A stretch of DNA of 64,000 nucleotides, from positions 8,941,901 through 9,005,900 of the forward strand of contig JAWZYU010000013.1 of NCBI GenBank assembly GCA_038380435.1, in the 5' to 3' direction. The notes below the pieces were generated by a model. It saw only the letters and a program-made list of their open reading frames with translations. It made no database searches and was not told the DNA's origin. This stretch comes from Ryuthela nishihirai (lineage: Eukaryota > Arthropoda > Arachnida > Araneae > Heptathelidae). Shown piece after piece: positions 55,526 to 64,000 of this stretch (the first letter of the stretch is position 1; every line of letters begins with the position of its first letter). The position numbers and the translations under genes are program-made.

Positions 55526-55985
55526 AACACCTTTATCAAAAAAAAAATTCTAAATTTCATTCAACCACATGATAAGATAAATGTTCCAAACTCCAAGCAT
55601 TTTAGTAGTAATTTCATCTACCCCTGAGGATTTATGGAGTTTTAATTTAGAGATATCCAAAGTAATGGCAGAATATATTACTGGACTAACATTAATGCCT
55701 GTAATGCATTATCCTCCTTACAAACAACAAGAGTAGAACTAATCATTGTTTAGAATGTTTCTGAAATTCTCAGTTCCACAGAGATATGATGGAATCCTCA
55801 CCTTCAATGACCTTACCATGTTTATCCCTTAATCTCTGTCAGCCAGCTTGTTTCTTCCCACATAAAAGATTAACTATCTTGTACAGCTCTGATCTTGTGC
55901 TGTCTAGCTGTTCTACCAGCCATGCTATTAAGCCGAAGATTCTTATTGGCTGTTAACTAATCCTTTACACATTGATTAATTTACA

Positions 55986-56619
55986 CTTTCCATTTTTCAC
56001 TTCCTTACTACAAATGGAATCCGTGCCATCTGCCGCATTTAAAATGTAGCCATTCCTACAATTTCCCCATGCATTTGCATATGTCACTGTCCTGTACTTC
56101 TATATTATTTTGCATAGACTACTGCTTCTGGGTGGGGCAATTTTTTTTTTTTTTTTCAAAAATTTTCAAGTCAGTGATTTACAGCTGGACTTGCATCAAT
56201 GTTATGGTATGCCATTCAAATTTATTTCCATGATTATTTTCAGTGTTTCCTGTGTCATGCAAGTACTAATTTCAGTGGAAGCATAATCTGTGCTCCAATT
56301 TCAATGGAAAAAACAAGTATCTCCCCCTTTTGAGGGATTAACCCATAAACAGATTGCATCCACTTGTTTCCTAACAACTGTTTTTCACTTTTATTTGAGG
56401 CGGATATTAGAAAATTTTCAGTTTTCTGGCATGTGGTTTTATCTTTTATTGTTTTCAATCTTATTATTTCCTCTAAAAGGAGAATAAAATAAATATACAA
56501 GAATGCAAATGAATTCTTAAAAAGGTGAAAATGAAGGTAGTTTGTAATCGGGAAAAAAATTATCAACCCATCTACGTGGACATCAATCTTTAATTTTTAA
56601 TCATCCTGTAGTCATCCTG
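55986..56619. other. Spacer, nothing recognised
   Basis: AT-rich with a T run near 56142-56157. No gene or repeat family is identified. Confidence 0.4.
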
Positions 56620-56880
56620 GACTGATGGATGGATGATTTTTCGAGCCCTGAGAGGCCATGGAGATTATCTTACTGCACACTTCTACAAGAAATTGGGCTC
56701 AATATCCAGAAGACAGGGTAGACTATTGAGACATGAAGCACAACTGTTGCATGACAACATAAGACTTAATACAGTGTGTGTAACCCAAGAGACCATTAAC
56801 CCATTGGCTTATGAACATTTTCATACTAAACATGTCCAGAATTGCTATTTTATGAAGTGGAATTTCACCTAATTTTTTGT
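56620..56880 (+). pseudogene. Mariner-like transposase remnant
   Basis: DYLTAHFYKKLG, RRQGRLLRHEAQLLHDNIRLNT and the following TQETINPLAYEHF match the order of the central mariner block (x-A-x-L-L-H-D-N-A-R-P-H-T). Only the second catalytic Asp region is retained. No inverted repeats are identified. Confidence 0.55.
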
Positions 56881-57184
56881 AATATGCAATTTTATTCAAC
56901 CGAAACTAAGCTGTTGAATAAAGAAAAAAAATCATAAAATCTATTGAATATTTACTTGTGATAAGTTGAAGTGGTGAAGAGTTTCTTGTGTATTTAAAAG
57001 TTATTTTGGTATGGAATACCTTGAAACACTCAGGATAATGGAGAGCAATAAAACATTTCTCACATTCATACTGGACATAAATTTTTTTTTCTTGTTTTGC
57101 ACACTGTATGGTCTCATGAAAGGTATTTTTTGGTTGGGGTTGGAAGGAATAAATCTTGCAAAACAGACCTACTGTGTGTGTGTG

Positions 57185-58175
57185 TGTAGTCTTGCTGTAA
57201 CATAATCAATAACCAAACTAAAGAGAAAGGGAGACAAAATACTCCCTTGTCAAGCATCTGAAGCAATGCTAAACCAATTGCTACAAGCTTTACCAACTCT
57301 CACACATGACTCGGTGTTACTATAAAGAGCTTTCATTATGTTACTTGTCTGGTATGCCATAAGATTTCACAATCAACCACAAATTATGACGATCAACACT
57401 TGTGTATGTCATGATGTTTGTAATAAGTGTTGGTTCTCAAATCATTAAATTTACTTACCTGTAGAAAACATTATCCATTGCAGCTACTAATACCACAGGG
57501 AGCTATCACCCCTCTCAAAAACATCAGAGTCAGTAGTAACTTTAGCATTGAAGTGCCTAGAACAAAGGTAATATCTCCCTTCTTGACAGAATTCAAAATA
57601 TCTTGAAGTTGCCTGTAAAACCTGTCTTTCTCATCCTCATTAGCAGCCTCAATGCGGAGACATAACAACAAATAACATTCTCAAGTCTTTAATGCTTGTC
57701 TGAAATTTAGCAGTAAGAAACTTTTCATTAATGCACTATGCTAGAAAAGCATCACTAGCATGTGCTGAGAACAAACCTACACCTTGGAGATGCTTCTTTT
57801 CTTCTTTCCCTGAAAAGAAAAATTTAAGATTATTTTTAAGAATCTGGTCTCTTGCAAGCCCAGAATACTTAAGTTATAATGGTGGAATTCTTGTGTGAGG
57901 ACATCAAGAGAATAATCTCTGTATAGACTCCTCACATTCCAAGTATATGTAGAAAGAGAATGGTTAGTGGGATGTTTAAAGAAACTATGTTTATTGAGAG
58001 AGGAAATGCTGACAGTATCAAACAGCCCCCTAATCACAGATATGAGGCATAGACCTATATCATTTTTTGATAAAGAATTATGCTAATGATTTGGCCCTTT
58101 TGGTAAAGTTATTCTATTCACTTGGGGGTGTCAACCCACAACCAAAAAGAAAACAGAGCAGAAGATTCTCCCTGT
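57185..58175 (-). mobile_element. RTE-like LINE, heavily deleted
   Basis: In reverse it begins with part of the 5' leader (58175-58110), then the ORF start, TWNVRSLYRDYSLDV, ILGLQETR and DILNSVKKGDI to about 57440. It jumps to a short reverse-transcriptase piece (57395-57185). A plus-sense scrap near 58075-58110 (YANDLALLVK) is the YADD region of another RTE copy in opposite orientation. Confidence 0.85.
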
Positions 58176-59091
58176 GTTTTCATTTTGTTGTCTGTCTATA
58201 CACATTCAACTTCTTTGTTTTTAGAGATAAATTAAAATTCACTTTGTGTTGTTATAGGTATTGATGAAATATTACAATTTACACTTTCAGAATCTTCCAA
58301 TAGCTATAATTGGTGGAAAATTTTTTGAATGGGAAAATTTTGAATGAATATTAGAAGCGATGCAATTATGTTACAAATTTTGGTTGCAAAATGTGAATAT
58401 AAAGTTTGCATTTACAATTACTTTCATCTTTACACCCAGAGGGGAGGTTAAAATGCAATTTTTGTGTTTTAAGAGAATTTTTCGGTTGATTCTATATTCT
58501 TCTTCAGTTGGATAGATATTGATAAACTATTATGATTCACACTTTTTGAAACTCTCAAAAGTTTTAATCACACTCTCTGACATTGGAAAAATTTCTAAAT
58601 TTTAAACGAATGCTGAAAATGATCTATTTGGGCTAGAAATTTAATATTTTAGTGGTGGAATGTGATGATCAAGGGGTTTACATTGGCAGCAACAATTTGT
58701 CCATTCATCCCCATGAGGTTGGAGAAATGCAACTTTCTCTTTTTAGAGATTAATGAAAAATTCTTTGAGTTGAATAGGTAATAATGAAATATGGTGATTC
58801 GTGGTTTTCAAATCCTACAAAAAGCTTAAATTTATGCTGTTAGAAGGTGCTAAATGTAGAAAATGTAAATCTTGAAGTAATATTGCAAATGATATATTGA
58901 TACTAGAAATTCTGGTTATATGAAATGCTGATGAACAGATACCCAGATAACTTGCTAACAGATGGATAATTGATGTTTATGTGTTTTAATTAAATTATAA
59001 GTGTTTAAAACTCAACTCATTTTTTTTTATTTTTAAAAGAGTTATTCCTAAAAATTTTAAAATTAAGTACTATTTCTATATAGTAATAATA

Positions 59092-60538
59092 CACTGCTGA
59101 CCATTAAAAGTGCAACACCAGGAAAGACAAGAGATATCAAAGCCATATTTAGTGAATACATAGCTTATGTTACAAGGATCAAATAATTATAAATACAACT
59201 CTGTTAGACTTGTGGAATGCAAAGAAATCAGTATCTTGTGTAACTACCATGAGCAGCAATAACTGCTGCTACACGGTCCAGCAATGAGAGGATGAGACAT
59301 CGGATGTGTGTTTGGGGAATGTCAGTCCATGCAGTTTCAATACATAACGTATTATATGGATACGTAACCCATGCAGTTCAATTACTAAACCATTGGCTGA
59401 GTAACCAAATTTGCCTCATATCTGTGATTAAAGTTCATCTGTTGTAGCAGCTGCTAGTGTCTGGTGAGCTAGTCATCGTGAGATCAGGGATTCTGTGAAT
59501 ATGCAGGCCAAGACAGAAGTGTCACATGGTGGCTCTCCAGGAATTGTTGGATGATGCATACCACATGTGGTCTGCATTGTCTTGTTGGTAAATGACACCA
59601 GAGAGCCTCTGAAGATAAGTTACAACCACAGGCTCCAACACTTCAGTGATGTAACGCTGGCTGTTCAAAGTACCGGTAATGTGTACGAGGCACGTGCATG
59701 AGTGGAGTCCAATGGCACCCCATACCATAATACCAGGGGCCAGACCTGTATGGCACTGCATCATGCATGTCTCACTGAGCCTGTTGCCACAATACCGCCA
59801 GATAAAGATTCGTCCATCATGGTGCTGCATATTGAAGTGGGATTCATCTGAAAAGACTATGCAATGCCATTCGCACATCCACGTGCGACGTTCTTGGCAC
59901 CATTGCAGTCGCATATGCCTGTGTTGTAGAGTCAATGGTAGTTGAAATAATGACCACCTAGCAAAGATGCCTTGATGCTGCACAGGACATTGAACCATAT
60001 ATGCAGACATGGTTGATGTGCAACACACCCTAACTGTTGAGCTAAGGTGTTTGATGTGGCTGTATGATAATTCAAAGCCATGTGCATGAGATGTCTGTCT
60101 TGTTCATTTGTATGATAGGGCCTTTGAGATCCCTCATGTCGGTGAGTTCATTCCTCCTCTACCCACTGATGCCATATTCTCATCACTGTAGCAGCATTCC
60201 ATCCAACATGAGCACCGATGTCTTGGTATGATAATCCACCTTCCCGTAATCCCATAATATTTCCTTGATCAACATTGGAAACCTGATTGTATGGATGCCT
60301 TGTTCTTCGACAGGGCATACTTGATACTTTAGTGCACAAGAACTGCGAGCAAACACAATTCCAGTGCTTTACACTGACTCTTTGTAATCTCCTCTTATAC
60401 CACTTCCAGGGGGTGTTACTGTCACACATGATGTGCGTATGTGCTGCACTTTGAATTTCTCATGGGCTACCCGTTTTGCATATTTCAGGACAATCTGATG
60501 AGTCCTTCCTGGTGTTGCACTTTTAATGGCTAGCAATG
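59092..60538 (-). mobile_element. Tc1-like DNA transposon
   Basis: TA duplications (59090-59091, 60539-60540) bound inverted repeats of about 36 bp. The left end is CACTGCTGACCATTAAAAGT and the right complement CATTGCTAGCCATTAAAAGT, both followed by GCAACACCAGGAA. It is inserted in the degenerate tandem array. The transposase is on the minus strand. Confidence 0.92.
59240..60429 (-). pseudogene. Tc1-like transposase, frameshifted
   Basis: The N-terminal frame (60429 to 60148) carries a helix-turn-helix (GNIMGLREGGLSYQDIGAHV, then GWNAATVMRIWHQW). A second frame (60028 to 59522) has HMRLQWCQERRTW, the first catalytic Asp in IVFSDESHFNM, GIMVWGAIG, YITEVLEPVVVTYLQ and the second Asp in YQQDNADHM. 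The C-terminal part with the third acid is in stops. It is of a different subgroup from the element at 7260. Confidence 0.85.
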
Positions 60539-60790
60539 TAAATAAAAAATTTTATGTACATTGACTGATTTGCCCTTTAATCCTAGGGTATGACAAAATG
60601 CATTTTTTTCATTTTAAGAGATAAATTAGAAATTCTTTTTGTATTATATAGGGATTACAATATACTACTATTTACATTTTTCAGTCACCTATTAGTATGA
60701 ATTACCACTGTTAAAGGGTGAAAAATTCAAAAAATGACAAACCTCATTTTCTTCAAAAACATCCCATATTTGGCAGAGGTGAGGAGGTAT

Positions 60791-62224
60791 TCTTCTAGCT
60801 TACTTTGTACCTTACTGACTCCCCCTTATATTAACTCAAACAAATGCCCTTAAGACAAATGAGAAGTTAGGAGAAAAGCTGAGTTATGACAGGATTTAAG
60901 GTATGATGTGAAATATATTTATATGTATTAGTCATGTGAAATATTTTCATAGTGTAAGATAGGAAAAAATTAGTGATGAGGAGACAGTTCAGATGGCAAG
61001 AACACCTGGCATTTAATCAGCTAACTAATGGGATCATAACCAATTTTCACCAAAATCATTTTTCTGCCAACCATTCACATGTTCTAATTCTATAGTGCAT
61101 TTACCTGTGAGTTGCTATAATGAAATTGCTAAAAGTGTAAAATTATAGCAATAAAAGCATTGGTCCAACCAAATATATGGAACTTGAACCTGATTTTCGA
61201 ATTTTGTGTAATTTGCAGTGATGTTTTTTATTTACTGTATTAAAAAGTTTAAGGCAAAAATTTCATATGTGAATAATACTAAGTGAATTCTGAAATCCCT
61301 ATTTTAAATAAATGACTCCAAACTGAGATATATATATATGCATTAAAATGTCTTGTAAAAACTCCTAATATGAAGGTGGATTATTTAATTCATAGACTGC
61401 TGTCACTGATGATTATTAGCTTTTCATACAAAGTAATGCATGCTATGTGACAACACAGCACCTCTTCAAGGGCATGGAGCAGTAGTGCAAGTTAACATAT
61501 TACTATATGGTTACAAGTAACAGCAGAACAGTACATGACCAGTTTCTGTCATTTTCTCACTTTGGAAAGGTTTTAATTTTGTGTGTGCGATTTTTTTTTT
61601 GTAGTCTGTGGCTGATCTGGAAACTGAGCAGTGATATGTAATGCATTAATATGTGCATTCAGGTTTAAATAGTGCACAGTCACAGAAATCACTCATATTA
61701 TAATATATCCAATGGGCACCAGACACTCGAAAATTTGAGTGTCAATTTATTACAAGTTGCAAAAGTGAAAAAAAAAATTAATATTCCAAAAATGTAATAC
61801 CACCTAATGTGAACATGCTTTCAAGGTATATGGCTAAATAAGTCTCAAACAAGTAAGTTTGCTAAAAGTTATATACCAATTTATTAAATGTGAAATGTAA
61901 AAGCAATAATCTAACTTTATTTCTAAACAATGACATAACTAACTATAAGCAAAAGATTTCTCAAACCTTTCCCAAGCTAGAAAATGACATTAACTGACTG
62001 TATACTGTTCTATCGTTACTTGTGAGCATATTGCAACTAATTTAACTTGCACACACTGCTCCGTGCCTTTGAAAAGTCACTGTCCTGCCACATATGATGC
62101 ATTCACTCACACAAAAAGCTGTTAATTTTTGCTGATGGCAGTCCATGAATTAAATGATCCACTTACATATAAGCTAATTATTTGTATGCAGACTCATTGA
62201 TATGCATGTCTATATATTTTTCAG
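60791..62224. other. AT-rich DNA left of the zinc-finger exon
   Basis: No gene or repeat family is seen. It ends with a pyrimidine-rich acceptor (CTATATATTTTTCAG, 62210-62224). If used, that site would start an exon at 62225 containing a 5' leader for the zinc-finger start at 62367. Confidence 0.45.
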
Positions 62225-62366
62225 GAAAGAAGAATGACTTTTCTACCTTTCAAGGATTTTTGAAGTATTTTGTTGGTTTAAAGATGTAATAAGTATAACC
62301 TACAAATATTTGCTACTTAACAAAAATGGAATTATAAGATATTAGTGAAAATATCCAGCTTTCATC

Positions 62367-64000
62367 ATGCAGAACGGTACATATCCGTGGATGGCATCAT
62401 CGTCATTAGCTCAAAAAAGTTGGCCACCAGGCTACCAAGCTAGTCTGACAGATTTATTCTTAAAGAAAAATCCCTTACATTTTGGCACAGGAATTTCACA
62501 ACTAGCAGCAGCATCTAGCTACATTGAAAAAATGTCCACTATAAATGAACCACCACCAAAATGTCCTCATCCTGATGCCAAAGATAAACCATATCCTTGT
62601 GATATATGTCAGCAGTACTTAAATTTGTGTAATAGCCTTAGGACAGAGTGCACATCATCAAATAATGCCCGTCAGCCCAGTAGTCCTATTAATACCAACT
62701 CCCCAACAGAACGAAAACCAATAAATCTCGTACCAAACTCCTCAGCCCCTGTAGCAGTTCCAGTTACAATTCCAGCAATTATGAGACCCCCAATTAACAC
62801 AGCTGCAACTCCATCAACTATGACTATAAGTAAACCACGACTGCCATCAAACAAGCAGTATCCATGCCCTGTATGTCATAAATTCTTCACACAGAAGGGA
62901 AATTTAAAAACTCATATGATGATTCACACAGGAGAAAAACCTTATGCCTGCCAAGTATGTGGGAAAAGTTTTACACAAAAAGGAAATGTTGATACTCATA
63001 TGAAAATTCACACTGGTGAGAAAGAATTTGCGTGTGAAAGCTGTGGGAAGCGTTTTACACAGAAGGGTAATTTGAAGACTCATATAAGAAGTGTTCATAC
63101 CAAAGAAAAACCTTTTGCTTGTGGTGCTTGTGGAAAGAGTTTTTCACAGAAAGGAAACATGCAAACACATGTGAGAACTCACAATAAGGATGATCGTTTT
63201 CCTTGTACTTTATGTGGGAAAACATTTTCTCAAAAAGGCAATTTAAAAACCCACATGCAACGTCATGCAGGTCAGATACCTACCAAAAGACAATATGGTT
63301 CTCGTCTCGCCAATCGAACATTCACTGGTCAGGCTCCAAAGACAATACAGCCACCAGTGTCTCATATACCATCATTTCCAATGCAGTCATCACCAGTATC
63401 ATCACAAGCATCAACTGTATCACCCTTAAATTCTCCTACAACTCCACAACCATTACCTAATTCTGGACAAAACCAAGGCCCTGAAATGTGCAGCACACGT
63501 CAAGGAATTATTAATCCATATTCAGAATCGCCAGTAGACTTGAAACCTCCATTAAACTGTCATATGCCTGTTACTAGACCTTTATCTTCTGGACAGTCGC
63601 AAGGCTTGGCTAATTCTCCAAGCCCTCACCAATCTCAGTTATCAAGCCCATCTCCTGATGAAGAAGCCAATTCTCATCATTTCCTCCATAGTAAATTGTT
63701 CCAACATTCCAGCACCTTGCATAATTCAACTCATTTAGCTGATACAGTGGCTCAAGCTCATCTTCATAACAACCTGATATCAAATTCTCAGCAAGCACGA
63801 ATTACAAGTCCATTACCAATTGGAACTTCTGGTCATATACCAAGTCATGAACATGATTCACGTCCTTTTTATTCTGCACCTCCAACTCCCATACCTGCTC
63901 CTCTAACCCCAGCATCACGTTGGTTACCACCTGGACGACATTATGATTCATTTCAGCCTCATTCAAACTTGGGTTCTTATAGCCCTGTAACTCAACATAC
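62367..64000 (+). CDS. C2H2 zinc-finger transcription factor, 3' end outside the window
   Basis: The frame starts at ATG 62367 (MQNGTYPWMASSS) and is open through 544 codons to the window edge. An in-frame TGA lies 18 bases upstream, so the start is 62367 unless splicing at 62358/62359 adds residues. Residues 78-95 hold a C-x2-C module without the paired His. Five C2H2 fingers follow (C167-H187, C195-H215, C223-H244, C252-H272, C280-H300) with linkers TGEKPYAC, TGEKEFAC, TKEKPFAC and NKDDRFPC. Every finger repeats F-[TS]-Q-K-G-N-[LVM]-x-T-H in its recognition helix, so the fingers are near-duplicates. Residues 301-544 are rich in Ser, Pro, His and Gln, as in regulatory tails. It is presumably a nuclear DNA-binding regulator. 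I do not recognise the orthologue. Confidence 0.93.
   Translation, partial: MQNGTYPWMASSSLAQKSWPPGYQASLTDLFLKKNPLHFGTGISQLAAASSYIEKMSTINEPPPKCPHPDAKDKPYPCDICQQYLNLCNSLRTECTSSNNARQPSSPINTNSPTERKPINLVPNSSAPVAVPVTIPAIMRPPINTAATPSTMTISKPRLPSNKQYPCPVCHKFFTQKGNLKTHMMIHTGEKPYACQVCGKSFTQKGNVDTHMKIHTGEKEFACESCGKRFTQKGNLKTHIRSVHTKEKPFACGACGKSFSQKGNMQTHVRTHNKDDRFPCTLCGKTFSQKGNLKTHMQRHAGQIPTKRQYGSRLANRTFTGQAPKTIQPPVSHIPSFPMQSSPVSSQASTVSPLNSPTTPQPLPNSGQNQGPEMCSTRQGIINPYSESPVDLKPPLNCHMPVTRPLSSGQSQGLANSPSPHQSQLSSPSPDEEANSHHFLHSKLFQHSSTLHNSTHLADTVAQAHLHNNLISNSQQARITSPLPIGTSGHIPSHEHDSRPFYSAPPTPIPAPLTPASRWLPPGRHYDSFQPHSNLGSYSPVTQH

Larger units (their letters stand above)
53985..55985 (-). mobile_element. RTE-like LINE, decayed, carrying three nested insertions
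   Basis: In reverse, from about 55985 down, it holds the linker (complement of KLYKI, DKHGKVIEGEDS), reverse transcriptase motifs and VDETGNRVGLVINRQKTKVM near 54120-54198. It ends near 53985 within the YLGSYV to GIAAGTF region. A hAT-like MITE (54272-54582) and two SINE-1 copies (55100-55277, 55310-55516) interrupt it. It lies head-on to the 3'-truncated plus-strand copy ending at 53948. Confidence 0.85.
58190..60790 (+). repeat. Degenerate tandem array, ~250-290-bp unit, interrupted by a Tc1 element
   Basis: 'TTTTTAGAGATAAATT'-like starts recur at about 58221, 58468, 58739 and 60619. With the transposon removed the last is about 59170. Each is followed by AATTCTTTTTGTGTT, a 'GATGAAATATTA.GATTCACACTTTT' block and a 'CATC.CC..GAGG' spacer. 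The complement of this unit matches 29260-29640. I see no coding potential. Confidence 0.65.

Overview
The window reads as nuclear DNA of an animal, most likely an arthropod. It is AT-rich, its genes are split by GT-AG introns, and repeats dominate. Recognisable host protein matches are MED31, a DNAJC16-type co-chaperone and a C2H2 zinc-finger protein. The repeats are tRNA-headed SINEs, RTE-like and CR1/Jockey-like LINEs, Tc1/mariner elements, a MULE and hAT-like elements. I cannot name the species.

Layout. At 0.9-1.1 kb there is a candidate first coding exon on the minus strand. The last two coding exons of MED31 lie at 4847-4943 and 9763-9964 (plus strand). Their intron holds a Tc1-like transposon (7260-8788). 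A single uninterrupted 784-codon DNAJC16-like gene (10229-12583) starts 264 bases after the MED31 stop. From about 14 to 61 kb I see almost only mobile DNA. At the right edge a C2H2 zinc-finger gene opens at 62367, or at 62359 by splicing, and is still open at base 64000. A short upstream exon at about 42.5 kb may splice to it.

The repeat landscape is deeply nested. One RTE-like LINE family has about eleven pieces, only one with an intact 1003-codon endonuclease/reverse-transcriptase frame (36695-39706, minus). That copy sits inside a CR1/Jockey-like LINE (34985-40560). A second copy of the latter (22840-28090) is split by a FLYWCH-MULE transposon with a 9-bp target duplication. Another RTE copy is split by a 1.6-kb non-autonomous element with an 8-bp target duplication. 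A roughly 200-bp tRNA-derived SINE (called SINE-1 here) has more than a dozen copies, several with clean target duplications. Its last unique bases (GCTGCTTGAGG) match the 3' end of the RTE LINE, which suggests that the LINE machinery mobilises it. A second tRNA-headed SINE (SINE-2) and several degenerate tandem arrays are also present.

I found no operon-like system, CRISPR array or defence locus. The best leads are the SINE/LINE tail match, two RTE copies sharing the same disabling lesions, the possible 20-kb 5' intron of the zinc-finger gene, and the compact MED31-DNAJC16 pair.
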